Below are positions 48,334-56,450 of a stretch of 64,000 nucleotides of DNA, in pieces. How positions within the stretch are numbered: the stretch's first letter is position 1; every line of letters starts with the position of its first letter. The notes below the pieces were generated by a model that worked only from the letters and a program-made list of their open reading frames with translations, was not told the origin of the DNA and did no database searches. Where the stretch lies: the NCBI RefSeq assembly GCF_004795745.1, contig NZ_SDGV01000017.1, positions 62,001 to 126,000 on the forward strand, written 5' to 3'. The translations under genes and the position numbers were made by a program. The DNA is from Vagococcus silagei (GTDB lineage: Bacteria > Bacillota > Bacilli > Lactobacillales > Vagococcaceae).

Positions 48334-48654
48334 CTAGGTAAATCTTACGAATTCAGGATACTCTTTTGCGATATCTCGTAGTCCAATCTGCAAACTATCA
48401 GTTAAAAGTTGCACTTTTTCTCTTTGTTCAACTGACAAATCAGCTGGAACAGTTAAAAATAAGTATCCTTCATCACTTTCAACAATCGGTACAGTTTGAG
48501 CAAGTTGCTCGATACTGTTCACAGTATTTATTGAAAGACTTGAACAAGCCGCACAGACTAAATCATACCCATAAGGTCCTGATCCAGCATGACCACTCAA
48601 TTCGAAAGATTGAAAGCAACCTTGATCATCTTGTTTAAATAAGACACGAATCAC
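48334..48654 (-). CDS. prp: Ribosomal-processing cysteine protease Prp
   Basis: The cysteine protease that removes the N-terminal leader of L27. The catalytic pair is at His22 (SGHAG) and Cys34 (DLVCAACSSLS), the same positions reported for the S. aureus enzyme. It is 106 aa long, starts with GTG at 48654 and lies between rplU and rpmA, the conserved order, so enzyme and substrate are made together. Confidence 0.93.
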   Translation of the reverse strand: MIRVLFKQDDQGCFQSFELSGHAGSGPYGYDLVCAACSSLSINTVNSIEQLAQTVPIVESDEGYLFLTVPADLSVEQREKVQLLTDSLQIGLRDIAKEYPEFVRFT

Positions 48655-48684
48655 TAGAAATCCTACTTTCTATTCTCTATAAAA

Positions 48685-48993
48685 TTATGCGTTAATAGCA
48701 TCGATCATCACTTTTGTATAAGGTTGACGATGTCCTTGTTTACGATGAGAATCTTTTTTAGGTTTATATTTGTAAGTAACAACTTTCTTTTGTTTTCCTT
48801 GTTTTTCAACAGTTCCTTCAACAGTTGCTCCTGCTACTAATGGTGAGCCAACTTTTGTTGATTCTCCACCTACTAAAACTACTTCATCAAAGACAACTTT
48901 TTCACCAGCTTCTGCGTTTAATTTTTCAACATAGATAGCTTGGCCAACTTCAACTTTAAGTTGTTTTCCACCTGTTTTTACGATAGCGTACAT
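48685..48993 (-). CDS. rplU: 50S ribosomal protein L21
   Basis: An early-assembly 50S protein of 102 aa. [18 protein letters not shown] at the N terminus and [19 protein letters not shown] near the C terminus are diagnostic. AGGAGG precedes ATG 48993; the frame extends upstream into the leader, where translation would not begin. The first gene of rplU-prp-rpmA, with a structured leader and a good promoter. Confidence 0.97.
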   Translation of the reverse strand: MYAIVKTGGKQLKVEVGQAIYVEKLNAEAGEKVVFDEVVLVGGESTKVGSPLVAGATVEGTVEKQGKQKKVVTYKYKPKKDSHRKQGHRQPYTKVMIDAINA

Positions 48994-48997
48994 GTAT

Positions 48998-49104
48998 TTC
49001 CGCACCTCCTTCATTTGACTTAGACTCGCCGTCATAAGCGACAAAATGTTCTTAATAACTTATTTCGAGCGGTTGTAGTTGTGGTGCACACAATTACAAC
49101 ATTA
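48998..49104 (-). promoter_or_regulatory. L21 leader (ribosomal protein autoregulatory region)
   Basis: The roughly 100-base untranslated leader of rplU contains paired segments, for example TTGTAATTGTGTGCACCACA near its start and GTCGCTTATGACGGCGAG near its end. Position and organism group match the Firmicutes L21 leader, thought to let a ribosomal protein control the operon. I judged it by position and pairing only. Confidence 0.65.
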
Positions 49105-49106
49105 AT

Positions 49107-49135
49107 ATATTATCAGTTTCTTATTTTAAAGTCAA
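49107..49135 (-). promoter_or_regulatory. Promoter of rplU-prp-rpmA
   Basis: On the minus strand TTGACT (49130-49135), a 17-base spacer and TAATAT (49107-49112). Confidence 0.75.
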
Positions 49136-49153
49136 TTTAAACTTAAATTTTCT

Positions 49154-49792
49154 TTAATTGACACTGGCTAGTTTTAAATGGCTAGCTGAATCAATAAAAA
49201 AACTGTTTAACCCTACCTCTTCAAATAACTCTGAACGCATTAACTTAACAAAGACAGATGCCATGTAATGGTTAGCGTAAATTTTTCCTTCTTGTACCCA
49301 AGATTCAGCAATACCTAATAATGAGTATACAAGATAGTTAGTTAGAAGTTCTTTTGGTAATTTTCTTACCGGATTTGGCGTATTAGCTGATGTATGTTCT
49401 AATAAATAGTCATACAATTTGTCGCTAAATAAAATTCGATAATCCTCAGCCTCTGACTCTTTTAATAACGTGATAAAGAACTCTGGTGTTTCACCAATGT
49501 TTTCAAATACTTTTTCTAATTGAATATATGGAACACGAGTATCGTCATTTGCACTTACAGCGCTATATTCTACGACTTCAGTGAAGAAATCTTCAATGAT
49601 TTCTTCCATAATTGTTTCGATAAAAGTCTCTTTATCTTTATAGTGCAGATAAAACGTCCCCCGAGTTACACCTGCTTGATTTGTTAGGTCTTTAATGTTC
49701 ATTTCACCTAGCGTTCTTGTTACTAATAGTTCTAAAAATGCTTGTCTTAGTTTTTTACGAGTTTTTACTACTCGAGGATCTATTTTCCCCAT
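49154..49792 (-). CDS. TetR/AcrR family transcriptional regulator
   Basis: A 212-aa one-component regulator. The helix-turn-helix is KTRKKLRQAFLELL, NIKDLTNQAGVTRGTFYLHY and KDKETFIETIM (about residues 10-60). The C-terminal domain (about 75-205) resembles the TetR_C_8 type of DhaS-like regulators. The frame runs 49 codons upstream, but an untranslated-looking stretch and GGGGG 9 bases before ATG 49792 set the start. No target gene adjoins it on the same strand. Confidence 0.85.
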   Translation of the reverse strand: MGKIDPRVVKTRKKLRQAFLELLVTRTLGEMNIKDLTNQAGVTRGTFYLHYKDKETFIETIMEEIIEDFFTEVVEYSAVSANDDTRVPYIQLEKVFENIGETPEFFITLLKESEAEDYRILFSDKLYDYLLEHTSANTPNPVRKLPKELLTNYLVYSLLGIAESWVQEGKIYANHYMASVFVKLMRSELFEEVGLNSFFIDSASHLKLASVN

Positions 49793-49867
49793 TATACATT
49801 TCCCCCTTGATATGTTTATGTTTACATTCAAAAATCCCCCACAATGATTTTCAAACACACATTTAGG

Positions 49868-49896
49868 ATTATATACCATATATGTTTTTTTGTCTA
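49868..49896 (-). promoter_or_regulatory. Promoter of the tetR-like gene
   Basis: On the minus strand TAGACA (49891-49896), a 17-base spacer and perfect TATAAT (49868-49873). Confidence 0.7.
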
Positions 49897-49965
49897 GTAA
49901 AATTGACCTCCTTTGTGTTATGTTTTTGGATATCCCCATTTATTTGATAAATATCAAAAAATCTA

Positions 49966-49994
49966 TTGACTAATTGTTATATTTTAGATATGAT
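49966..49994 (+). promoter_or_regulatory. Promoter of tRNA-Arg
   Basis: TTGACT (49966-49971), a 17-base spacer and TATGAT (49989-49994), 35 bases before the tRNA. Confidence 0.7.
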
Positions 49995-50028
49995 ATTAAT
50001 TGTTCTTGAAGAACACTAATTTAAAGCT

Positions 50029-50102
50029 GTCGCAGTAGCTCAGCTGGATAGAGCATTCGCCTTCTAAGCGAACGGTCGGGGGTTCGAATCCCTCCTGCGA
50101 CG
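50029..50102 (+). tRNA. tRNA-Arg (anticodon TCT)
   Basis: A full cloverleaf: acceptor GTCGCAG (50029-50035) pairs with CTGCGAC (50095-50101), with discriminator G. The D arm is GCTCAGCTGGATAGAGC, the anticodon stem TTCGC/GCGAA with loop CTTCTAA giving TCT at 50063-50065, and the T arm has GTTCGAATC. It reads AGA codons. CCA is not encoded. It is a single-tRNA unit with promoter and terminator. Confidence 0.97.
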
Positions 50103-50103
50103 T

Positions 50104-50137
50104 AAAAACACACAACAAATTGTTGTGTGTTTTTTTG
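50104..50137 (+). terminator. Terminator after tRNA-Arg
   Basis: A perfect 13-bp stem (50104-50116 with 50122-50134, AAAAACACACAAC) ends in a T run. Confidence 0.9.
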
Positions 50138-50512
50138 TCCTTTTTCCATTGAATAATCTTAATAAAAAGACAATTATACTAAGATTATTATGATTATCAT
50201 TAACAATCAGACTTCTTTTTCACAAAACAGACTAATCGTACAATAGACTTTTTTTAGTATCTTTACTTACTAAGTAATTTTTAGATCCTGTTTCATTCCT
50301 TCTATTTCCTATAATTTCTGAGCCTAAACGCAATGGTTATCTAGTCATTTCTAACGAGAAAAACCTCCCTATATTCGACTTTTAGTTCCAGCTATAATTC
50401 CTTATCCACTCGTTTAATTAACGTTTGCTTTTTCCATTGTTATTTAATCAAGGTTTCTTCATAAATATACCGCTTACAAAAACTGTCGTTATAATTTCGC
50501 CAGTATTTTCTC
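50138..50512. other. Gene-free AT-rich stretch
   Basis: I see no coding frame here: every ATG on either strand closes within about 12 codons. A Fur-like box is at 50185-50199. A weak plus-strand promoter, TTGAAT (50149) and TATACT (50175-50180) 20 bases apart, comes just before it. The rest shows no clear structure. Could be an untranslated RNA or an eroded gene; neither is shown. Confidence 0.5.
50185..50199. promoter_or_regulatory. Fur-like 7-1-7 palindrome
   Basis: TTATTATGATTATCA agrees with the Fur box TGATAATNATTATCA at 12 of 14 defined positions. It lies right after a possible -10. PerR or Zur boxes look similar, so the regulator is uncertain. Confidence 0.4.
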
Positions 50513-50597
50513 TAAAAAAAACTTCTGTCTTTATGACTCAGCCTTAAAAGTATTATTCAACATTACTTTTAAGTAGAATTCATAAATCCAGAAGTTT
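50513..50597 (-). terminator. Long hairpin terminator after ktrB
   Basis: On the minus strand ACTTCTG (50589-50595) pairs with 50521-50527, and CTTAAAAGTA pairs perfectly near the tip; a run of eight T follows. It starts 3 bases after the ktrB stop. The stem is unusually long, about 75 bases in all. Confidence 0.75.
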
Positions 50598-50599
50598 AT

Positions 50600-51949
50600 C
50601 TAACCGATGACAATATTTTCTTTAGGATAATTAAAATGTGTCGTTTGTAAATTTGTCTCACCACGTAATAAAGCAAAGCTCACTGTATATAAACCAACTC
50701 GTCCGATGAACATTAATGAAGTGATTAGTAATTTACCAAAGACCGTTAAGTCTGGTGTTAAGCCCATTGTTAAGCCCACTGTCGCAAAAGCTGATACTAC
50801 TTCAAACAATACATATTCAATACCAGAGTTTCTTGGAATCTTTTCAGTCACCATTAGTATTAATGAACTTACTAGACAAATTAATGCTGCTGACGAAACA
50901 AAGACAAACGAGCGTACGACTGTTGCTTTTGGTACTGTACGTTCAAAAGCTTCCGCTTCCTCACGACCTTTGAATAAACTGATTGCTTGAATAAATAGCA
51001 CACCAAGAGTTGTTGTTTTAATACCACCAGCTGTTGAACCAGAAGTTCCACCAACGAACATTAGGATAATTGTTAAAAAGATTCCTGCATAACTAAAATT
51101 ATTATAATCAAATGAAACAAAACCAGCTGTTCTTGGCGTTACACTTAAAAAGAAACTATTTGCTAAACGAGCTAGCACTGAGTCTGTACCTCTAAAAGCG
51201 TCCGTAAAATAAAAAATGACTGTTCCCAAAATCAATAACGTTGCTGTTACAGTTAAAGCTACTTGAGTATGAAATGATAGTTTTTTTTGTTGATGATAAT
51301 AGATGACATCATGCCAAACAATAAATCCAAAACCACCCGCGATAATTAATAGTGAAATGACAACTAAAACATAAGGTTTATTCGCGTACCCAGTCAAACT
51401 TGTCCCAAACAAATCAAAACCAGCATTACAAAATGCTGAAACTGAATGAAAGACACTATAAAACACGCCCGTCGAAATACCATACTCAGGAATAAATTGG
51501 AAACTTAACAGCAGTGCCCCTATCAATTGAACGGTTAAAGAAAATTTAAAAATGAATTTCAATAAACGAACAATACCTCCATGACTATCCATATTCAACA
51601 TATCTTTCATGATCAATCGTGACTGAAATGAAAGTCTTTTTTTAAGCATAATTGCTACCATTAAAAAGACCGTCATAAATCCTAGTCCTCCAACTTCAAT
51701 CAATAACATCATCACAGTATGACCAAAAGGATTAAACACTTCTGACACATTAATTGGCGTCAATCCAGTTACGCAAACCGATGAAGTTGCAACAAATAAA
51801 GCATCAATAAATTTAATTGATTGTCCCGGTTGCTGTGTTATCGGTAGCCAAAATAAAAAAGCACCTAACAAAATGATACCGATAAAAACTAAGGTAATAA
51901 ACTGAACTGTGCTCATTTTATATCCTTTTGATTTTTTCTTTGCTAACAT
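50600..51949 (-). CDS. ktrB: Potassium uptake protein, KtrB/TrkH family
   Basis: A membrane K+ channel-like transporter subunit with four pore repeats. The selectivity-filter segments are SSVCVTGLTPIN (about residue 55), SAFCNAGFDL (about 170), TPRTAGFVSFD (about 283) and AFATVGLTMGL (about 397), with the filter glycine in each. The 449-aa length and short N terminus fit KtrB rather than TrkH or KdpA. The partner KtrA is not nearby, so it must be encoded elsewhere. GAGGAG lies 8 bases before ATG 51949. Confidence 0.9.
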   Translation of the reverse strand: MLAKKKSKGYKMSTVQFITLVFIGIILLGAFLFWLPITQQPGQSIKFIDALFVATSSVCVTGLTPINVSEVFNPFGHTVMMLLIEVGGLGFMTVFLMVAIMLKKRLSFQSRLIMKDMLNMDSHGGIVRLLKFIFKFSLTVQLIGALLLSFQFIPEYGISTGVFYSVFHSVSAFCNAGFDLFGTSLTGYANKPYVLVVISLLIIAGGFGFIVWHDVIYYHQQKKLSFHTQVALTVTATLLILGTVIFYFTDAFRGTDSVLARLANSFFLSVTPRTAGFVSFDYNNFSYAGIFLTIILMFVGGTSGSTAGGIKTTTLGVLFIQAISLFKGREEAEAFERTVPKATVVRSFVFVSSAALICLVSSLILMVTEKIPRNSGIEYVLFEVVSAFATVGLTMGLTPDLTVFGKLLITSLMFIGRVGLYTVSFALLRGETNLQTTHFNYPKENIVIG

Positions 51950-52096
51950 TAATAATACTCCTCATATAAATTGATAATCACTATTGTACAGGTCACTTTT
52001 CAACTATACAACTGCTTTTAAAAAGTTTAATAGATTATTCGAAAAAAAAGACTTACAAAACAAATATATTTCTTGCTTTGTAAGTCTCTACTTATT

Positions 52097-52423
52097 TTAT
52101 TCTTCTTCTTCTGCTTCAAAAGCATTGAAAACTTCTTCAATCATGTCCCATTCTGCTTCTGTTTCAATTTCTAAAAGACGACCATCAGCTTCGCCCTCTT
52201 CTTGAATATAAGCGTAAGCTAAAAGTTCAACTTCTTCGCCTTCTGGTGTACTAGCATCATATAAAAGTACATAATCTTTGTTAAATTGTTCTTGACCATC
52301 AATTGTCATATGAATTCTGAATAGTACTTCATTTCCTTCATCGTCAATTAATGTAATTAAATCATCTACATCGTGATCGTGGTCATGATCATGATCGTGA
52401 TGATGCTCATGGTTATGGCTCAT
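52097..52423 (-). CDS. DUF1292 family protein with His-rich head
   Basis: A 108-aa acidic protein. Residues 2-18 contain nine His alternating with Asp (SHNHEHHHDHDHDHDHD), a likely metal-binding tail. The DUF1292 core follows (ITLIDDEGNEVLFRIHMTID), then the acidic C terminus. The family is normally next to ruvX and ireB in Lactobacillales, as here. Function is unknown; the His tail suggests zinc or nickel binding but this is inference. Confidence 0.88.
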   Translation of the reverse strand: MSHNHEHHHDHDHDHDHDVDDLITLIDDEGNEVLFRIHMTIDGQEQFNKDYVLLYDASTPEGEEVELLAYAYIQEEGEADGRLLEIETEAEWDMIEEVFNAFEAEEEE

Positions 52424-52498
52424 CGTAATTCCTCTTTTCTTTGTCTTTAAAGACTATTTGCCTCATTATACATTCTAAAAGATAAAAAGGCTATGCTC

Positions 52499-52918
52499 TT
52501 AATTTTTTTTATCTAAATAATTTTGCAAAATCATCACTGCAGCCAACTTATCAATTACTTTCTTACGTTTAGCACGTGATGTATTTGCTTCATCAATTAG
52601 CATTCTTTCAGCTTGAACAGTTGTCAGTCGCTCATCTTGATATTGAACTGGCAAATTGAATCGTTCAATTAACATATCGCCATATCTCATTGAAGCTTCT
52701 GCTCTCGGGCCTATAGTATTATTCATATTTTTAGGTAGTCCGACAACAAACTCCGTCACTTGATACTCGGCAACTAATTCTGCTACACGGTCGATACCAA
52801 ATTCTTCTTCATCTTCATTAATCTTGATAATTTCAATGCCTTGTGCTGTCCAACCTAATGGATCGCTGACTGCAATACCGACTGTTCTTGAGCCAACATC
52901 TAATCCCATTAATCTCAT
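52499..52918 (-). CDS. ruvX: Holliday junction resolvase-like RuvX/YqgF
   Basis: An RNase H-fold nuclease of 139 aa; family members act on Holliday junctions and in 16S rRNA 5'-end maturation. The catalytic Asp is in [19 protein letters not shown] (about residues 4-22); [10 protein letters not shown] and the C-terminal [13 protein letters not shown] are also family-like. It overlaps ireB by 4 bases (ATGA coupling). Confidence 0.92.
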   Translation of the reverse strand: MRLMGLDVGSRTVGIAVSDPLGWTAQGIEIIKINEDEEEFGIDRVAELVAEYQVTEFVVGLPKNMNNTIGPRAEASMRYGDMLIERFNLPVQYQDERLTTVQAERMLIDEANTSRAKRKKVIDKLAAVMILQNYLDKKN

Positions 52919-53184
52919 AGTGTATCGATACCGTAATGAGATAGATATTCTTTAACTAATTCTTCCATGATTTCATCGCGTTCATGACGACGAATAAGGT
53001 TTCTAGCATCTTGATAACGTGGGATATATGCCGGATCTCCAGAAAGTAAATAGCCGACAATTTGGTTAATCGGGTTATAGCCTTTTTCTTTTAATGCTTG
53101 ATAAACAATAGCTAATGTTTCACTAACTTCTTTTTTATTATTATCATTAAAGTCAAAACGAACAGTTTCATCTGTAAAACTCAT
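52915..53184 (-). CDS. ireB: IreB family regulatory phosphoprotein
   Basis: An 89-aa protein of the IreB (DUF965/YrzL) family. In E. faecalis IreB is a phosphorylation target of the kinase IreK and lowers cephalosporin resistance. The N-terminal threonines of the known target motif are at positions 4 and 7 (FTDETVRF). The rest ([40 protein letters not shown]) is highly conserved in the family. In many relatives alaS precedes this gene; here ytpR does. Confidence 0.93.
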   Translation of the reverse strand: MSFTDETVRFDFNDNNKKEVSETLAIVYQALKEKGYNPINQIVGYLLSGDPAYIPRYQDARNLIRRHERDEIMEELVKEYLSHYGIDTL

Positions 53185-53261
53185 CGAATCGCCTCCATTC
53201 CATTTTCTTTCTCTATTTTACCGCAAAGTGTTCAAAACAACAATTGATAGCCTTATTGATT

Positions 53262-53873
53262 TTAATGTTCGAAGACTGAACCCACTTCGTAATCCATAGA
53301 AAGCTCTAAAATGCCACGTTTGGTTGGTGCATTTGGTAGCCCAAGTTCTTTTGCCGAACAAATCATACCATTACTTTTTTCGCCACGAAGTTCTCCCGGC
53401 CAAATAATTAGACCATCAGGCATCATTGCACCAACTTTGGCAACAACGACTTTTAAACCTGCTTTTATATTTGGTGCACCACAAACAATTTGTACAACCT
53501 CGCCATTATCCACTTCAGTTTGCGTAATATTTAAGTGGTCTGAATCTGGGTGTGGCACACATGATTTAACAAAGCCAACAACGAATTTAGGGGAATCATC
53601 AAAAATTATTTGATCTGCAAAGCCTGCTTGTTCAACTAATTCTTGAACTTCAGTTTTTTGCTGATCAGTTAAAAAAATCTGTCCATTTCCTGATAAATCT
53701 GTGAGGTGTTTCGACGCAGAAAATATGTTCCAACCTAAAACTTCACCTGTTTCAGCTGCACATACTTTTGTTACGTCTCCTTTACGTTCAAATTTAATTT
53801 CTTGACCCGCATCGTTAGCAACGACACAAAGTAAGCAATCACCAACCGCTTCTAAATTATAACTTGTTATCAT
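53262..53873 (-). CDS. ytpR: YtpR family tRNA-binding protein
   Basis: A 203-aa protein with a C-terminal tRNA-binding OB domain like that of PheT (FVVGFVKSCVPHPDSDHLNI, about residues 102-121; IVCGAPNIKAG; NGMICSAKELGL). The N-terminal half is specific to the family. Its function is unknown. AAAGGA precedes ATG 53873. In B. subtilis ytpR lies in ytoP-ytpPQR; here a universal stress protein gene separates it from ytpP. Confidence 0.87.
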   Translation of the reverse strand: MITSYNLEAVGDCLLCVVANDAGQEIKFERKGDVTKVCAAETGEVLGWNIFSASKHLTDLSGNGQIFLTDQQKTEVQELVEQAGFADQIIFDDSPKFVVGFVKSCVPHPDSDHLNITQTEVDNGEVVQIVCGAPNIKAGLKVVVAKVGAMMPDGLIIWPGELRGEKSNGMICSAKELGLPNAPTKRGILELSMDYEVGSVFEH

Positions 53874-53899
53874 TAAAAAAATTCCTTTCTTTCTAAACT

Positions 53900-53948
53900 C
53901 AAAAGAAGAAGGTTAGATAAATGACTCCTATCCAGCCTTCTCTTTTTG
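53900..53948 (-). terminator. Terminator after the universal stress protein gene
   Basis: AAAAGAAGAAGG...GATA pairs with TATC...CCTTCTCTTTT with a short internal loop (53901-53947); the ends are A/T rich. Confidence 0.75.
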
Positions 53949-53964
53949 ATCAAATGACTTAGTT

Positions 53965-54423
53965 TTATGATCCTGGTCTAACAACAAGAACGTCACATGG
54001 TGCTGTACGGATAATGTGATCACTCACACTTCCCATTACCAAACGTTCCACTGCGTTTAAACCAGATTGTCCAACCATGATTAAATCAGCATTAAATCTC
54101 TCTGGTAATTCTTTCGCCATCAAGACTTTGGGTGAACCAAATTCTAAGATTGTTTCAACATTTTCATAGCCTAAGTTTTTTGCTAATTCTTTATACATTG
54201 CAAGTAAATCTTTAGAGTTATCTGTTTCTTCTTGCACAACATCTGGACTAAATGTAGAGAAAGCCATTGTTCCCCCATACACTCGGTTCTCAATAATATG
54301 TGCAACGATAATTTTTGCGTCATTTCTCTTTGCAACCGCCACCGCTTTTTCAAAAGCTAATTTTGCTTGCTCACTACCATCTGTACCTACTAAAATTGTT
54401 TGATATTCTTGTGACTCTAACAT
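53965..54423 (-). CDS. Universal stress protein UspA family
   Basis: A 152-aa ATP-binding-type Usp domain. VGTDGSEQAKLAFEKAVAVA is at the N terminus (about residues 12-31). The ATP motif G-2X-G-9X-G(S/T) appears as GQSGLNAVERLVMGSVSDHI (about 117-136). The C terminus APCDVLVVR is typical. It follows ytpP by 12 bases, so it is probably in the pepA-ytpP transcript. Confidence 0.9.
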   Translation of the reverse strand: MLESQEYQTILVGTDGSEQAKLAFEKAVAVAKRNDAKIIVAHIIENRVYGGTMAFSTFSPDVVQEETDNSKDLLAMYKELAKNLGYENVETILEFGSPKVLMAKELPERFNADLIMVGQSGLNAVERLVMGSVSDHIIRTAPCDVLVVRPGS

Positions 54424-54435
54424 AATAATCCTCCT

Positions 54436-54747
54436 CTACACTGATTGTATAAATGAAATAATTTCTTCCTTAGTTTTACGGTCTTTACTTACAAAGCGAC
54501 CTTTTTCTTGGCCATTTTCCAAAACAATAAAGCTTGGAATGCCAAAGACATTCATCTCTTGACAGACATCAATAAATTGATCACGATCAAGTTGAACGAA
54601 TTCTGCATCCGGAAAAGTTGCTTCAATTGAAGCCATATGTGGCTTGATAACCACACAATCTGGACACCAGTCGGCGGTAAAGAATAAAATCTTAAGACCT
54701 GTTTCTTTCATTACATTAAATTCTTCAAGGGTATTTGGTATTAACAT
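54436..54747 (-). CDS. ytpP: Thioredoxin family protein YtpP
   Basis: A 103-aa thioredoxin-fold protein. The active site is FTADWCPDCVVIKP (about residues 22-35): WCPDC instead of WCGPC, which should change its redox potential. The cis-proline loop FGIPSFIVL is present. Next to pepA (8 bases) as in B. subtilis ytoP-ytpP. Its partner is unknown. Confidence 0.88.
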   Translation of the reverse strand: MLIPNTLEEFNVMKETGLKILFFTADWCPDCVVIKPHMASIEATFPDAEFVQLDRDQFIDVCQEMNVFGIPSFIVLENGQEKGRFVSKDRKTKEEIISFIQSV

Positions 54748-54755
54748 TGAAATCC

Positions 54756-55832
54756 CTACTTCCCATAAATAATTGTATTGACTGTACTTCGATCTAATGA
54801 TTTTAATAATTGAAGCACCATTTCACGTGCTGCTTCGTAATCCTTAATACTAAACATTGTTTGGTGTGTATGAATATAACGACCTGGTACACCAATTACA
54901 GCACTAGGCACACCATCATTTGCAAGATGAGCTGCACCAGCATCTGTTCCACCTTTTGAAACAAAATATTGATAAGGAATACGGTGATCTTCTGCTGTTT
55001 CTAAAATATAATCTCTCATCCTTGGCAACATAATCATGCCTGGGTCAAAGAATCGTAATAAGAACCCACCATCCAAGCAACCATTGGCATCTTTTTTGCC
55101 TTCCAAATCATCTGCAGGTGAACAATCAATCGCAAAGAATAAGTCAGGTTTAAATTGGTGTGTTGATACTTTAGCACCGCGTAAACCAACTTCTTCTTGA
55201 ACATTCGCTCCTGCAATTAATGTGTTTGGTAAAGAAGTACCTTGTAATTCTTCTAAAACATCTAATAAAAGTGTACAACCATAACGATTATCCCACGCCT
55301 TACTAATGATTCGTTTACCGTTTGCTGTTTGAATCGTTTCAACATCAGGAACAATTGTATCACCAGGTCGAACGCCAAATTCCATTGCTTCATCTCTTGA
55401 AATAAAGCCAGCATCAAATAAAATTTCTGATACATCCGGTGCTTTGCCACCTGAAGTGCCACGTAATAGATGTGGCGGTATTGAAGACGAAATAACTGGA
55501 TAATCGCCTTGCTTAGTTTGTAAGGTAAAACGTTGCGCTGACACCACATAAGGATTCCAACCACCTAGAGGTACAACTGTAAACATACCATTATCCTTAA
55601 TTTGTGAAACCATGAAGCCAACTTCATCCATATGCGCAGCTAACATAATGCGAGGTGCATCTTCTGTGCTACTTTTTTTGATTCCAAAAATGCCGCCTAA
55701 ACCATCGTATTCTACTTTATCTACAAGTGGCGTCATTTCTTTTGCTAATAATTGACGAACATTTTCTTCATGACCACTTGTGCCTTGAATTTCCGTCAGT
55801 TGCTTAATGCGTTGAAATAATTTATCTTCCAT
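54756..55832 (-). CDS. pepA: M42 family glutamyl aminopeptidase
   Basis: A cytosolic zinc or cobalt aminopeptidase that removes N-terminal acidic residues. Metal-site motifs visible are AAHMDEVGFMV (about residue 65), SKAWDNRYGC (Asp about 184), NVQEEVGLRGA (Glu about 216), FAIDCSPADD and the His in RYIHTHQ. It is 358 aa long. The first gene of a likely pepA-ytpP-usp unit, divergent from a small secreted-type protein gene. Confidence 0.92.
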   Translation of the reverse strand: MEDKLFQRIKQLTEIQGTSGHEENVRQLLAKEMTPLVDKVEYDGLGGIFGIKKSSTEDAPRIMLAAHMDEVGFMVSQIKDNGMFTVVPLGGWNPYVVSAQRFTLQTKQGDYPVISSSIPPHLLRGTSGGKAPDVSEILFDAGFISRDEAMEFGVRPGDTIVPDVETIQTANGKRIISKAWDNRYGCTLLLDVLEELQGTSLPNTLIAGANVQEEVGLRGAKVSTHQFKPDLFFAIDCSPADDLEGKKDANGCLDGGFLLRFFDPGMIMLPRMRDYILETAEDHRIPYQYFVSKGGTDAGAAHLANDGVPSAVIGVPGRYIHTHQTMFSIKDYEAAREMVLQLLKSLDRSTVNTIIYGK

Positions 55833-55887
55833 AATTTCCTATCCCAAATAAAAAACTGGGAGGATCCACCTCACTTTCTACAACTTA

Positions 55888-55896
55888 ATTATAACA
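55888..55896 (-). promoter_or_regulatory. Extended -10 promoter of pepA
   Basis: TGTTATAAT on the minus strand, about 55 bases before the pepA start. Confidence 0.55.
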
Positions 55897-55985
55897 CAAG
55901 ATAGTGTATCTCTTACACCGTAAATCATTACCGATCTTCGTTGTTCTCTCAATACAAGGTTTTTACTGTTTATTTTCCTTATTTA

Positions 55986-55994
55986 TGCTACAAT
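55986..55994 (+). promoter_or_regulatory. Extended -10 promoter of the small anchored protein gene
   Basis: TGCTACAAT, 31 bases before the ATG at 56026. Confidence 0.5.
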
Positions 55995-56025
55995 AATTGT
56001 GATAAACAACGAAGGAGGGTATCGA

Positions 56026-56379
56026 ATGTTTACAAGTAAACGTAAAAAACAATCTAACTTTCAAGATGGGTTAACAGCTGGTGTTGGCGTTGGTTTAATT
56101 ATCGGCCTTGCTAGCGGTGCGCTCGCAACCTATTGGTATAAAAAGAATCGAACTTTATCTGCAGATGACATTTTAGAACAAGTAAAAACTGCCTTTTTAC
56201 AAGAAGGACCAATTGAAGGTTCTTGGATTCACTTCAAAAAAGAACCTGCTCAAAAATTTGCAATTAAATCAAAAGTTTATACTGGTGGTATTTCACGAAT
56301 CGAAGATGGTGATTTAGCGCAATATGAATTTATTGCGGATGCCCATACAGGATCAATTGTTGACATCTATCGTCTATAA
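56026..56379 (+). CDS. Small membrane-anchored protein, PepSY-like tail
   Basis: A 117-aa protein. A basic start (MFTSKRKKQSNFQ) is followed by one glycine-rich helix (about residues 16-37, GVGVGLIIGLASGALATYWY) and a soluble domain whose end (AQYEFIADAHTGSIVDIYRL) looks like a PepSY strand pair. Similar proteins are annotated as small secreted proteins beside pepA in enterococci and bacilli. No function known. AAGGAGG stands 8 bases before ATG 56026; an earlier GTG overlaps that site. Confidence 0.78.
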   Translation: MFTSKRKKQSNFQDGLTAGVGVGLIIGLASGALATYWYKKNRTLSADDILEQVKTAFLQEGPIEGSWIHFKKEPAQKFAIKSKVYTGGISRIEDGDLAQYEFIADAHTGSIVDIYRL

Positions 56380-56404
56380 TTAGCATCTCTAATACATGTT
56401 CATA

Positions 56405-56450
56405 AGTCAAAAGAGGTTAACCTAGAATTAGTAGGTTAACCTCTTTTTTA
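56405..56450. terminator. Bidirectional terminator
   Basis: A perfect 15-bp stem (56409-56423 with 56433-56447, AAAAGAGGTTAACCT) lies between the convergent genes. Confidence 0.9.

Noticed and set aside
50138-50599. Remnant of a protein gene
   Set aside because: No frame or amino-acid pattern could be recognised on either strand; described as gene-free instead.
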